Source: GAS188 sp963713805 (lineage in GTDB: Bacteria > Pseudomonadota > Alphaproteobacteria > Rhizobiales > Beijerinckiaceae). From it: a stretch of DNA of 64,000 bases. How positions within the stretch are numbered: the first letter of the stretch is position 1; each line of letters starts with the position of its first letter. The stretch covers positions 62,001 through 126,000 of the forward strand of contig CAVQNF010000009.1 of NCBI GenBank assembly GCA_963713805.1, given 5' to 3'. Under the pieces are notes generated by a model that was not told where the DNA came from, made no database searches, and was given only the letters and a program-made list of their open reading frames with translations. Below, piece after piece: positions 40,425 to 50,277 of the stretch. A program made the position numbers and the translations under genes.

Positions 40425-40503
40425 GTAAGTGAAGAGTGAAGAGTGAGGAGGGCCCTTTTCACTTTTCACTTTTCACTTCTCCCTCTTCCCTTTTCACGAC
40501 TCG
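40425..40503. repeat. Self-complementary array of 7-base units, locus 1
   Basis: GTGAAGA-type units on the left and TTTTCAC-type units on the right flank a GGGCCC centre. The halves are inverted copies, so the RNA could fold into a long hairpin. It lies inside the importer operon, between the binding protein and first permease. Sister loci are at 44.2 and 58.4 kb. Confidence 0.75.
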
Positions 40504-40527
40504 GGCGGACATGGCCGTTCAGCCGAC

Positions 40528-41539
40528 ATGATCGCTTCAGCTTCTCGGCCTCTTCGCCAGGCGGCTTCTCGTCGCGATCCCGATCCTCTTCGTCGTCTCC
40601 GCTCTCGTCTTCGTCGTGCTGCGCGTGCTTCCGGTCGATCCGGCCGCGATGTCGATGCCGCCGAACGCCACCAAGGCCGAGATCGAGATGAAGCGTCAGG
40701 AGATGGGGCTCGATCGCCCCCTTGCCGGAGCAATACGCGATCTGGCTCGGCGAGACGTTGAAGGGCGATCTCGGCGCCTCGATCCATTTTCGTCGCGGCG
40801 TCGCCTCGCTGATCGTGGAGACCTTGCCGGCCACGATCGAGCTCGCGGCGCTCGCCATGCTGATCGCGGCGGCGCTCGGCTTCGCGGGCGGGCTCTTGCT
40901 CTTTCATCTGCGCGGAACGCTTGCGCGGCGAAGCCGCCGATCTCGGCTCGACGGCGCTGATGTCGACGCCCGACTTTCTCTGGGGCCTCATGTTCATCCT
41001 CGCCTTCGGCGTCGCCTGGCCGATCCTGCCCTTCACCGGGCGGCTCGCGTCGAGCTTCGCCGCGCCCCGTGCACACGGGCTTCCTCCTTCTCGACACGCT
41101 GATCGAGGGACGGCCCGACATGTTCCTCGACGCGCTCGAGCACATGGTGCTGCCGGCGACGCGCGCTCGGCCTTGCTTTCTCGGTGCCGATCATGCGCGT
41201 CCTGCGCTCGAGCCTCTATGACGATCGACCATGCCGATTACATTCGCCAGGCGCGGCTTCGCGGCGTTTCCGAAGGGCGCATTCTCTTGCGCCACGCGCT
41301 GAAGAACGCGGTTTTGCCGACATTGACCTTGATGGGCGTGCAGTTCGGCTTCCTCTTCGGCGGCACGCTCCTCATCGAGGTGATCTACTCCTATCCGGGC
41401 CTCGGCAATCTCATGGTCGATGCGGTGCGCAACGCCGATCTGCCGATCATCCAGGCGGTCGCGCTCGCTTACGCGGCCGTCGTCCTGATCATCAACATGA
41501 TCGTCGATGGGCTCTATCTCGTGCTCAATCCACGGCTGA
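40528..41539 (+). CDS. Peptide-type ABC transporter permease, DppB-like (seven frame errors)
   Basis: The repaired protein is 334 residues. It begins MIASLLGLFARRLLVAIPIL and has VVLRVLPVDPAAMSMPP, LPEQYAIWLGETLKGDLGAS, LMSTPDFLWGLMFILAF, SVPIMRVLRSSLYD and the EAA-loop region LRHALKNAVLPTLTLMGVQF. Extra bases lie near 40541, 40722, 40934, 41060, 41165, 41225 and 41536, each doubling a synonymous third base. Repairing the last one puts a TGA at 41537, followed by a GAGGAG site for the next gene. Without that repair the frame would run into it. Confidence 0.86.
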
Positions 41540-41550
41540 GGAGCCGCTTG

Positions 41551-42426
41551 ATGCGCCTTGCGCGTCATGAGCAGGGACTCGCCGTCCTTCGCTCGGCACG
41601 CGTGATCGCCGGCGCCGTCTCGTCGCTCGCGGTGATCCTTTGCGCGATCTTCGCGCCCTTCCTCGCGCCCGCATGATCCCGAGGAGCAGAACCTGATCGC
41701 GACCCTCGTTCCGCCGGCCTGGTCGGCGGGCGGCGACCCGACCTATCTCCTCGGCACGGATTCGCTCGGACGGGACATCCTCTCGCGCCTGTCTGTTCGG
41801 CGCGCGCGTCGCCATGACGGTCGCGGTCGCTGCCTCGCTCGGCGCGATGCTCATCGGTGCGACCCTCGCCCATCTCGCCGGCTATTTCGGCGGCAGGGTG
41901 GATTGGCTGATCGGACGCGCCGTCGATGTGTGGATGTCCTTTCCGCCCGTCGTCCTGTCGCTCGTGCTGATGACCGGGCTCGGCGCCGGGGTGGTCAGCG
42001 TCATTCTCGCCATCGTGCTCGTCGACTGGACGCGCTTTTGCCGCGTGCTGCGCGCCGAGGTCCTGGTCACGACCCGTCAGGACTATGTGGCGGCGGCGCG
42101 GCTCGTCGGCTTCACCCATTGGCGAACGCTGACGCGGGAAATCCTCCCGGCGACCGTGCCGCTCCTGATCACGCTCTTGAGCGTCGAGATGGGAATCGCG
42201 GTGATCGTCGAGGCGATCCTCTCCTTCGTCGGCATGAGCGTCGGAGCGAACCAATCGGCCTGGGGCCAGATGATCGCCGATGCACGCCAGACGATCTACG
42301 AATCCGCCTGGAATCTCGTGCTTGCCGATGCTCGCGATCTTCATCACCGTGCTCGGCTTCAACCTTCTCGGCGACGGCCTGCGGCGCACGCTCGATCCGC
42401 GCCTGGCGCAGGCGCGCGAGGCGTGA
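41551..42426 (+). CDS. Peptide-type ABC transporter permease, DppC-like (three frame errors)
   Basis: The repaired protein is 290 residues. Seen are MRLARHEQGLAVLRSARVIA, YLLGTDSLGRDILSRLLFGA (the DppC signature), YFGGRVDWLIGRAVDVWMSF and the EAA loop ARLVGFTHWRTLTREILPAT. Extra bases near 41674 (CCC plus G), 41793 (CTG plus T) and 42325 (GCC plus G) are synonymous doublings. The ATPase gene starts two bases after its stop. Confidence 0.88.
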
Positions 42427-42428
42427 CG

Positions 42429-44240
42429 ATGAGCCCTCCTTTCCGCCGAGAATCTCACGGTCGAATCGCGGCTTCGCGATGGGCGGCGCCTGCCGGTGCT
42501 TTCCGACATCTCCTTTGCGCTCGACGCGGGAAAGGTGCTCGGCCTCGTCGGCGAATCCGGGGCGGGCAAATCGATGATCGGCCGTGCCGTCGCGCAATTG
42601 CTGCCTCCGGGCTTTTCGGTCGCGAAGGGCTCGCTCGCCTTCGCGGGCAAGGATCTCGTGCGCATGGGGACGCAAACGCGCCGCCATCTGCTCGGACGCG
42701 ATATCGCCTTCATTCCGCAGGAGCCCCTGAGCGCGCTCAATCCGGTGATGACGATCGGCACCCAATTCGCGGAGCACCTCGCACGCATCGGCATCCCGCC
42801 GGCGCGGCGGCGCGAGGAGGCGCGTGCCATGCTCGAAGCCGTTCATCTGCCGCGCGCCGCGCAAATCCTTCGCCAATATCCGCACGAGCTTTCGGGCGGC
42901 ATGTGCCAACGCGTGCTGATCGCCATGGCCTTCGCCAGCCGGCCGAAGCTCGTCATCGCGGATGAGCCGACGACGGCGCTCGACGCCACCATTCAGGCGC
43001 GCATCATCGCCTTGATGGGAGAGATGCGCGACGCTTATGGCGCAGCCGTGCTGTTCATCACGCATGATCTGCGGCTCGCCGCGAATTTCTGCGATCGTGT
43101 CCTGGTGCTCTACGCTGGGCGCGCGGTCGAGAAGGGCGAGGCGCGAAAGCTGCTGTCGTCCCCCTTTCATCCCTACACGCGTTGCCTGCAGCTCGCCGTC
43201 CCCTCGCTGTCGGCGCCCGGACGCGAGCTCTTCACCTTGCCCGGAGAAATGCCGGGGCTCGCCCGCCTCGGCGCGCTCGGCGGTTGCCGGTTCGCCCCGC
43301 GCTGCCCGAATGCGGGCGAGATCTGCCGAAAGGGAAGAGCCGAAGCTCGTCGCCGTGGCGCCCGGGCGAGAGGCCGCCTGCTGGCGGCCCGAAAAGACCC
43401 TCGGCATCGAGACGCCCGCGCCGGCCGGTTTGGACGACGCGGCGAGACGCGCGGTGCCGCTGCTCATGGTCGAGGGCTTGCGCAAGGACTTCCGCGCGCG
43501 GCACGGCCTGTTCGCCAGCACCAAATTCACCGCGGTCGAAGACGTGAGCTTCGCCGTGGCGGAAAATGAGTTCGTCGGCATCGTCGGAGAGAGCGGCAGT
43601 GGCAAATCCACGCTCGCGAAGCTGATCATCGGCCTTGAAAGCCCTTCGGCGGGACGCATCGAGCTCTGTGGTCGCGATGTCGCGGGCGCGAGCGAGGAAG
43701 CGCGCCGCGTTCGCGTCGAGAATTCGCAGATGATCTTCCAGGACCCGCAATCCGCTCTCAACCCGCGCCGGCGGGTCGCGAGCATCGTGACGCAAGTGCT
43801 CGAAGCCGCGGCGCCGAGCATGGCGGCGAGCGAGCGCTTGGCGCGCGCCGAGGTGCTGCTCGCCGAAGTCGGATTGCCCGCCGAGCTCGGCGAACGCTAT
43901 CCTTCCCAGCTCTCGGGCGGGCAGAAGCAGCGGGTGAACATCGCGCGCGCTCTCTGCGCGGCAGCCGAAGCTGCTCATCGCCGACGAGATCGTCTCGGGG
44001 CTCGATGTCTCGGTGCAGGCGCAGCTCATCGCCCTCCTGCGTCGCCTGCGGCGTGAGCTCTCCTTCGCCATGTTGTTCATCTCGCACGACCTCGCCGTGG
44101 TGCGAAGCCTTTGCGAGCGCGTGCTCGTCATGTGGCAAGGCCAGATCGTCGAAAGCGGCATGACGGCGGAGGTCTTCGCCGCTCCTCGGCATCCGTATAC
44201 GCGCGAGCTGCTTGCCGCGGCAGGAGCGAATAGCGAATAG
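42429..44240 (+). CDS. Fused tandem ABC ATPase of the second peptide-type importer (three frame errors)
   Basis: The repaired protein is 602 residues with two nucleotide-binding domains. Walker A motifs are GESGAGKSM and GESGSGKST, signatures LSGGMCQRVLIAMAF and LSGGQKQRVNIARAL, and Walker B regions KLVIADEPTTALD and KLLIADEIVSGLD. The second domain has Ile in place of the proline after the catalytic Glu. Extra bases lie near 42448, 43340 and 43969. The 43340 case (a G added in GGG) is not a clean synonymous doubling. The final residues NSE and the TAG stop are encoded by the 7-base repeat array at 44.2 kb. Confidence 0.9.
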
Positions 44241-44366
44241 CGAGTGGCGAGTAGCGAGTAGTAGAGTAGTGAGAAGTGAGAAGTGAGGTGAGCTCAATCT
44301 TCACTTCACTCTTTCACTCTTCACTCTTCACTCTTCACTACTCGCTACTCGCCACTCGCTACTCGC
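44229..44366. repeat. Self-complementary array of 7-base units, locus 2 (bidirectional)
   Basis: Left half: GCGAATA, GCGAATA, GCGAGTG, GCGAGTA, then GTGAGAA units. Right half: TTCACTC and TCGCTAC units in inverse order, around a GCTC centre. The two arms are near-complete inverted copies. The array lies between convergent genes and supplies the TAG stop of both. Confidence 0.8.
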
Positions 44367-45325
44367 CCTCCTTCCCAAGCGCCGTGAGTGCGCGGCGCAA
44401 TGCCGCGACATCGGCGGCCGGAATGCCGGCGAGCTTCTCGACCTCGAAGGCCCGTGCGCGCGTGACGATGCCGCCGAGGCGGGCGCGTCCTTGCGCCGTG
44501 ATGTCGATGACGCCAGGGGGGCGCATCGCCGCGAGCCCTGCCGAAAGCAGTGCCGCGACGGCATCCTCGGCGGTCGCCTGGCCGACGAAAGAGAGGCGCG
44601 ACAAGGTTTCGATCGAGGATCCCGGATGCGCCGCGAGGCAGGCGAGGATGCGGCTCTGGTTGATCGTCAATCCCTGCGCCTCCCGATGTTTCTCGAAGGC
44701 GCCGGAGAGCTGCTCATAGGCGCGGAACATGAGCGGCAGCAGAAAATCGTCGAGCGGGTGGGGGTCGCCCGTCTCGACAAGGGTGCGGCGCGCCACGTCG
44801 ATCGCCGGATGATCGACCGCGAGCCCATAGCGCCCATGCGCGAACACCAGGACCTCGCGATCGAAGCGCGCGAAGCGGTCGACGCGGCCGATGAGGATCA
44901 CGTGATCGCCCCCTTGATGCTCCGCCTCGCGGATGCATTCGAACTGTGCCGCGACCCCCTTGATGAGAGGGACCCCGCCGCGGCCGGGCACCCAATCGAC
45001 GGCCTGGAATTTGTCGTCGGTCGAGCGTGCGAAACGGGTCGACAGCGCGACCTGATCCACCGAAAGCACATTGACGGCGAAATGACGGGCCTCGCGGAAA
45101 ACGGGAAGGCTTTGCGCCTTCGAACTCGAGCGCCCACAGCACCAAGGGTGGATCGAGCGAGACGGAGGTGAAGGAGTTCGCGGTCACGCCCACGAGCTGA
45201 TCGCCGGCGCGTGCCGTCATGATCGCGACGCCGGTCGCGAATTGACCCAGGGCCCGGCGGAAGGCGCGCTGGTCGTCCTGAGGGTCACCCTCCTCAGTGA
45301 AATGGGCCAAGTCCTTGCGCGACAC
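44359..45325 (-). CDS. Flavin reductase with C-terminal MarR-like domain (one frame error)
   Basis: The repaired protein is 321 residues. Residues about 20-165 form a flavin reductase domain (FRRALGQFATGVAIMTARAG, TANSFTSVSLDPPLVLWALE, HVILIGRVDRFAR). It makes reduced FMN for a partner oxygenase. The rest is a MarR-like winged helix (NQSRILACLAAHPGSSIETL, RARLGGIVTRARAF). The same architecture is known from the reductase C1 of Acinetobacter p-hydroxyphenylacetate hydroxylase, where the MarR-like part controls activity by ligand binding. The extra base near 45124 (GAA plus G) is synonymous. The end EGE-stop is encoded by the 7-base repeat array. It is 61 bases downstream of the LLM oxygenase. 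Confidence 0.9.
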
Positions 45326-45386
45326 CGGCCTAGACTTCTCGTCTCGGTGAGTTCTCGCCGGCCCGGCGCCGCATAAGCATGCCGCG

Positions 45387-46555
45387 TCACCGCCGCAGCC
45401 CCGCCTCGCGTAAAAGCGGCAGGACCTCGGCGATGAAATAGGGCAGCTCCTCCTTGAAGTTCACGAAGGAAACTGTCGTGCCCGCGAACCCGGCCCGGTG
45501 CATGCGCACCATCTCCTCGGCGATGTGGTGCGGCGTGCCGATCAGCGGATAGGTGCCGGCGCCCGCCGCGAAGCGCTTGCGATGCAAGCGGTAGGCGTCG
45601 GCCTCGTGCGAGCCCGAGAATTTCTCCTTCTGGCCCATGTAGTGGTCGACGCTCGCATGATCCGCCATGGTGACGGCGTAGTGATGGTAGTACTCCTCGG
45701 CCTCGGCCTGGTCGGGGCGGCAGACGACATGGCAGGTGGTGAAGACCCCGACCTCTCGCCCTTGCGCCTTGGCGCGCGTCTGCATGTCCTCGATATGCTC
45801 GCGCCCTCTGTCGATCTCGGTGAAGGTGGTGAACAGGAAATCGGCGGCCTTGGCGGCGAAATCGCGCCCCGGCGGCGAGAAGGCGGCGTTGAGCGTCACC
45901 GGGCGCGGGCGTTGCAACGGACGCGGCTTGCCCGAGACGTCCTTGAGCTTGTAGAAGGCACCGTTGAAATCGAAGGGCTTGTCCTCGGTGTAGATGCGCG
46001 ACATGACCTCGAACCATTCGAGCCCTTGCTCGTAGCGGTTGTCGATGCAGGTCGAGCCCGAACATGGCGAACTCTTCGGGATTCCAGCCGCACACGATGT
46101 TGAGGCCCGCGCGCCCGTTCGAGGCGTGATCGACGGTCGCGAGCGCTTTCGCCGCGAACACCGGATGCGCCATCGGCACATGCACGGTCGAGAACAGCGC
46201 GATGTTGCGCGTGACGCCGGCGAGGCCGGCCGCGAAGGTCAAGGTCTCATAGGACCATTCGCGGTTGTTCACCTCGCCGCCGAAGCCCTTCCAGCGGGCG
46301 ATCGGCAAGATGAACTCGATGCCGGCATCATCCGCCATTCGCGCGACCGCGACGATGTCGGGCCAGAGCGCGAGCCAGCGCTCGGGCACGCGGGTGAGCG
46401 CCAGCCCGCCATCGGCGTTGAGGGAGAAAATGCCGAGCTTGAAGGCGTTCGGGCCGCGCATCGGGTGCATGGAGGACCGCCCGATCTCAAGCTTTGAAGG
46501 AAAGGCCGAACCCGGCCGCGACGACCGTCGGTCGAAGGGTGATCGCGTCCGTCAT
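45387..46555 (-). CDS. LLM-class flavin-dependent monooxygenase, RutA/SfnG-like (two frame errors)
   Basis: The core runs from FKLGIFSLNADGGLALTRVP through PIARWKGFGGEVNNREWSYE and AGLNIVCGWNPEEFAMFG to TYPLIGTPHHIAEEMVRMHR. This is the bacterial luciferase-like fold that uses reduced FMN from a separate reductase, encoded just downstream. Relatives open pyrimidine rings (RutA) or oxidise sulfones (SfnG). An extra base near 46060 (GGG plus C) is repaired. The start is uncertain. ATG at 46461 or 46470 gives a normal short N-terminus. ATG at 46555 has a perfect AGGAGG, matches the operator spacing of the importer gene, and joins in frame if TCC plus T near 46503 is repaired. I chose 46555. Confidence 0.85.
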
Positions 46556-46584
46556 GAAGGCCTCCTGAGCGAGAACGGCGAGAT

Positions 46585-46598
46585 GTTTCAAGCTTAAA
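46585..46598 (-). promoter_or_regulatory. Operator-like TTTAAGCTTGAAAC upstream of the flavin monooxygenase
   Basis: This is the second copy of the 15-base sequence at 38834. Read on the minus strand it lies 29 bases before ATG 46555. The rest of the 46,556-46,877 gap holds no convincing gene. Confidence 0.6.
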
Positions 46599-46877
46599 AT
46601 AGATGCGCAGCCGCGCAATGAGCCAGCAGAAACCGATTGCGATCGTTGGACCGCCAGCGTAGCGGCCGGGTTGGCGCCGCTGCATCCAGATCCATCAGAA
46701 CGGCTTCACCGAAAATGGCGCGCAGCCGCGTCACCGGCTTCGTCAGTGGACGTGTCAGGGCGGCACATTCCGCAAGGCGCATTTGGCCCGCTTCGAGCGC
46801 CGGTGCGTTCGAGGGCGTCGGCGATGAGAAGCCGAAAGCGATGGAGCGACCTTCAGACCAAGACGCGTTGGGCCGCC

Positions 46878-48042
46878 TCACGGGATGAGCTTCCAATTTC
46901 CCTTCTCGAGCTTGACCATCACGCGCGAACGCTCGTCCGTGCCGAAGGTCTTGCCGAGATGAAAATTGTAGACGCCGTGCGTGCCGACGAGCTCCTTGGT
47001 CGAGGTCATGGCGTCGCGCATGGCGACGCGGAATTCCGGCGTGCCGGGCTTGGCGCCGGTGGCGAGCGCGCGCTTTGCCGAATTGGCGATGATCAGCCAG
47101 GTGTCGTAGCCATAGGCCGCGAAGGCGTCGGTCGAGGGCTCGTTGTTCACCTTCTTGTAGAGGGCGAGGAAGTCGAGCGCGACCTTCTTGATCGGGTTCG
47201 CGTCCGGTAATTGGTCGGCGACCACCATCGGGCCGGTCGGCGCGATCACGCCTTCGACGGCCGGGCCGCCGACGCGCACGAATTCGCTGTTGATGATCGC
47301 GTGCGTCGAATATTCCGGCCCCGTATAGCCACGATCGTAGAGCGCGATATGCGGCAGCGCGCCCGGCGTGCCGGAGCCGCCGGTGAGCACGGCATCGGGA
47401 TGGGCCGCCATGATCTTGAGGATTTGCGCCGTGACGCTGGTGTCGGCGCGCGCATAGCGTTCGTTGGTGAGGATCTCGATGCCGGCGGGCTCGGCCGCCT
47501 TCTTCAAGGCGTTGTAGACGAGGTCGCCCCAGACATCGCTGAAGCCGATGTAGCCGACCGTCTTGATGCCTGCCTTCTTCATCGCCTCGACATCGGCCGT
47601 GACCATCAGCAGAGGCTCTTGCGGCACGGTGATCGACCATTGCGCGCCTTCGCCCGGCACCACCACATTGGCCATCACGATGAAGGGCACCTTCTCTTCG
47701 GCCGCGACGGCGGCCGCCGCAAGCGAGGGCGGCCCTCCCGCCGAGCCGCAGAGAATATCGACCTTGTCCTCCTCGATGAGCTTGCGGGCCGCGCGCGCCG
47801 CGGCCGAAGGGTCGAAGCCGTCATCGATCTGGATATAGGTGAGCTTCTCGCAGCCGACCGAGCCGATCGCCGCGATGGCCGGTCGCCATGCCCTTCGAGT
47901 AGGGGATGCCGATCGAGGAGGCTGCCCCCGTCATCGAGGTGATGAAGCCGATCTTGATCTCGGCGCGCGCGGCTTGGGTGACGCAAAGACACAAGCTCGC
48001 GGCAAAAAGGGCCGCGCCAATCCTCGAGCGCCTTTTCGACAT
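46878..48042 (-). CDS. Branched-chain-amino-acid-type substrate-binding protein, LivJ-like (one frame error)
   Basis: The repaired periplasmic protein is 387 residues. A signal peptide (SRIGAALFAASLCLCVTQAA) precedes EIKIGFITSMTGAASSIG, the typical start of Liv-type receptors. VPFIVMANVVVPGEG, KTVGYIGFSDVWGDLVYNAL and AAYGYDTWLIIANSAKRAL follow. It binds hydrophobic amino acids, amides or aromatic acids. The extra base near 47888 (ACC plus G) is synonymous. ATG at 48042 has AGGAGG upstream. No permease or ATPase adjoins it. The only Liv-type membrane parts in the window are at 37-38.7 kb, so they may work together. It lies upstream of the flavin monooxygenase on the same strand. Confidence 0.88.
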
Positions 48043-48281
48043 AAACACCTCCTGGCCGGCTCGGAGCCGCCCCGCGACCCTGCCGTATGTTGCGGCTTCG
48101 AGATTAGGTCGGCGTGAGGGCGATGTCAAGCCTTCTCCTGACGCAGCGATTGGTTCGTCGAGGCTGCGACGGAGACTTCAGCCAGCGCCTCCGGAGCATG
48201 CCGTTTTGGCCGGCCTAGCTAGGTCTATCCCGAGCCACGGAATCATTAGCGTCCTCACCGGATGCGCCCGCCCGCGACCCC

Positions 48282-48304
48282 GCTCCCCACGAAGTGGTGG
48301 GGAG
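48282..48304. repeat. REP-like hairpin in the 48.0-48.5 kb gap
   Basis: CTCCCCAC and GTGGGGAG form a stem around GAAGTG. Further downstream are GC-rich imperfect inverted stretches (about 48,390-48,450) with the look of intergenic palindromic repeats. There is no T-tract, so it is not a standard terminator. I see no gene in 48,043-48,479. Confidence 0.4.
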
Positions 48305-48479
48305 GTCTTGCGGGGGCAAAGCCGCTTCGACAACGACGACCATTGGCCTCGTCCGTCACGGCGAGCCGGGCGGGCTTCGCGATTCGCCCTCACCGCCCTC
48401 ACCCGTTCGCGCACTTCGTCGCGCGCGAAGAGCGCGGGAGAAGGGGACGCCCCACGCACGAAGGGCGCGGTCCGCCGCC

Positions 48480-49170
48480 TCACCTGCCGAAAATGCCCTT
48501 GAAGAATTGCGCCATGGAGTTGCGCTTCTTCTTGCGCGCGAGCTCGGCCTCGTTCTTCACCCAGGCGACCTGGACGACGCGACGCTCGCCGGCGAAGGGC
48601 GGGTGCCCGTGCCAGGAGTTGTCGGCGCGCAGGAAGGCGAACATGGTGCCCATGGTCGGGGGCACTTCGAGCTTATACGGCTCGAATCCATCCGGCCCGT
48701 AAAGCACGCGCAAGCGGCCCGCGCCGTCATCCTTCCAAGCGTCGTTCATGTAGACGAGAAGCGTCATCACCTTGGCGGTGCCGTCGGTGTGCGAACGGCC
48801 GTCCTTCGCCTGGCTGATCTTGCGGATCGTGGTCAGGCGTGGGTAAGGGTGCAGATCGAGACCCATGCGCTCCGACATGACTTCGGAGAGCTCGGGGCTC
48901 TCGAGCTCGTCGATGAGCTGCTTGAACTTGCCGCGCATCTCCACCTCGTCGACGGTGAGGAAGCCGGGCTTGGTGATGTTCGGAAATTCGGCGCGCAAGG
49001 CCGGCACCACCTCGGCGTTGAGCACGTTGTCGACGAGCATATGCGTGTAGGGCTCGCGCGATACCGGCGCGCGCCGGATCGTCTCGACATCGATCACCGG
49101 GTCCTTGAAGGCGGCCGTGTAGGGAAAGCGCGCCGTTCGCGGTGCCGCTTGCGGATTGGGTCATGGCCAT
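48480..49170 (-). CDS. 2-oxoglutarate/Fe(II)-dependent oxygenase, first of a pair (one frame error)
   Basis: The repaired protein is 229 residues. The iron facial triad is H-x-D in GRSHTDGTAKVMTLLVYMN, with the distal His in NSWHGHPPFAGERRVVQVAW; the arginine in ERR should bind 2-oxoglutarate. The family couples 2-oxoglutarate breakdown to hydroxylation of a substrate that cannot be predicted here. ATG at 49170 has GAGGAGG eight bases upstream. The extra base near 49128 (GCG plus C) is synonymous. It lies 64 bases downstream of a paralogue and is probably cotranscribed with it. Confidence 0.85.
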
Positions 49171-49234
49171 GGGACAGGCCTCCTCTCTTCGTGATGCCGC
49201 GGGCCCTTGCCCGCCGTCTCGCTTTGCCCTCGGC

Positions 49235-49868
49235 TCAGCCGCGCGTGCCGATGCTTTCATGCGCGGCCTTGAGCTTCGAGCCCATGAAATGGCGCGCGTT
49301 CTCCTTGAAGGCGGTGAAGCGGTCGGTCACCCAATTGAGCTGGATGGCGCGGCGAGGCCCCTCGAAGGGCAGATGCCCATGCCAGGAACGATCCGACCGC
49401 TTGAAGACGAGGAGCGTGCCTTCGATCGGGGAAATCTCCTTGGCGTAATCCTCGATATCGGTGCCGTTGCGCAAGATACGTAGATTGCCGCCCTCCTTGT
49501 CCCAGGAGTTGTTGAGGTAGATGAGCACGGTGATGATCTTCGTTTCCGAATCGGTGTGCATCCCTCCGTCGCGCGCCCGCGTGAAGCCGCGGATGGTCGC
49601 CATCAGCGGCTTGCCGGCGAGCTCCACCTCGAATTTCTCGGCGATGATGTCGCGGAAGCGATCGCCATGGAATTCCTCGAGCATGGTCGCGAAGGCGCCT
49701 TTGAGCTCGACGGCGGTCGGCGGATGCAGCCCGGGCCCCGGAAGCTCGGGAAAATCGGCCACGACTTTCGGAAATTGCTCGGGGTAAGACGAATTTCTCC
49801 ACCACGACATGCTCGTAGGGGTCGCGCTCGAGCGGGGTCGCCTGCAGCTTGTCGAGGTCGAGGATCAT
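49235..49868 (-). CDS. 2-oxoglutarate/Fe(II)-dependent oxygenase, second of a pair (one frame error)
   Basis: The repaired protein is 210 residues, a paralogue of the next gene. The triad is GGMHTDSETKIITVLIYLN (H-x-D) and RSWHGHLPFEGPRRAIQLNW (distal His, Arg). It starts MILDLDKLQATPLERDPYEH, the same opening pattern as its neighbour. The extra base near 49793 (GTC plus T) is synonymous. It is the first gene of the minus-strand pair, divergent from the BacA/SbmA-like transporter. The 409-base gap between them holds a 26-base direct repeat. Confidence 0.85.
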
Positions 49869-49976
49869 GCGTGCCTACCTTCGGCCGGAACGGATCGGCC
49901 CGCCATGCCTTCCAATTCTGTCACAAACGGGGCATGCCCGCCAGTCTTTGGCCCGGATCGGCCTGGATGACATATC

Positions 49977-50026
49977 GGACTATCGTCGGATCGGCGGGAT
50001 TTGGACAATCGTCGGATCGACGGGAT
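49977..50026. repeat. Direct repeat of a 26-base unit in a divergent promoter region
   Basis: Two copies sharing ATCGTCGGATCG and flanking GGAC and CGGGAT sit 26 bases apart, with two mismatches. They lie between the divergent oxygenase pair and the ABC half-transporter, where an operator would be expected. I see no gene in 49,869-50,277. Confidence 0.6.
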
Positions 50027-50277
50027 GGGGAATTTCAAGCCTGTTCGCTCGGGCCGCGGACACGCGATCGTCAAGCATCTGCCGCTGGACCATCTTCCCC
50101 TCGGGCTGATAAGGCGGCTGCTCGTCATGAATCCGCCGTTTCGAAAGGCGATCTGCACCGCGGCGTTGCCGCATGGATGGGCAGTGTTTGCGTAGGTGAG
50201 GATGCCTGGCGAGGCGGGTCACGACGTCGAAGCGAGAACGAGATGTGTCGATGTCGATCCACGAGGAGTAAGGCCTG

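Noticed and set aside
46637..46888. Short open frames in the gap between the monooxygenase and the LivJ-like gene
   Set aside because: No ribosome-binding site, no family similarity, and they overlap the end of the LivJ-like gene on the other strand.
48282..48304. Hairpin as terminator of the 2-oxoglutarate oxygenase or LivJ-like gene
   Set aside because: No T-tract follows on either strand, and it lies upstream of the LivJ-like gene rather than after it.
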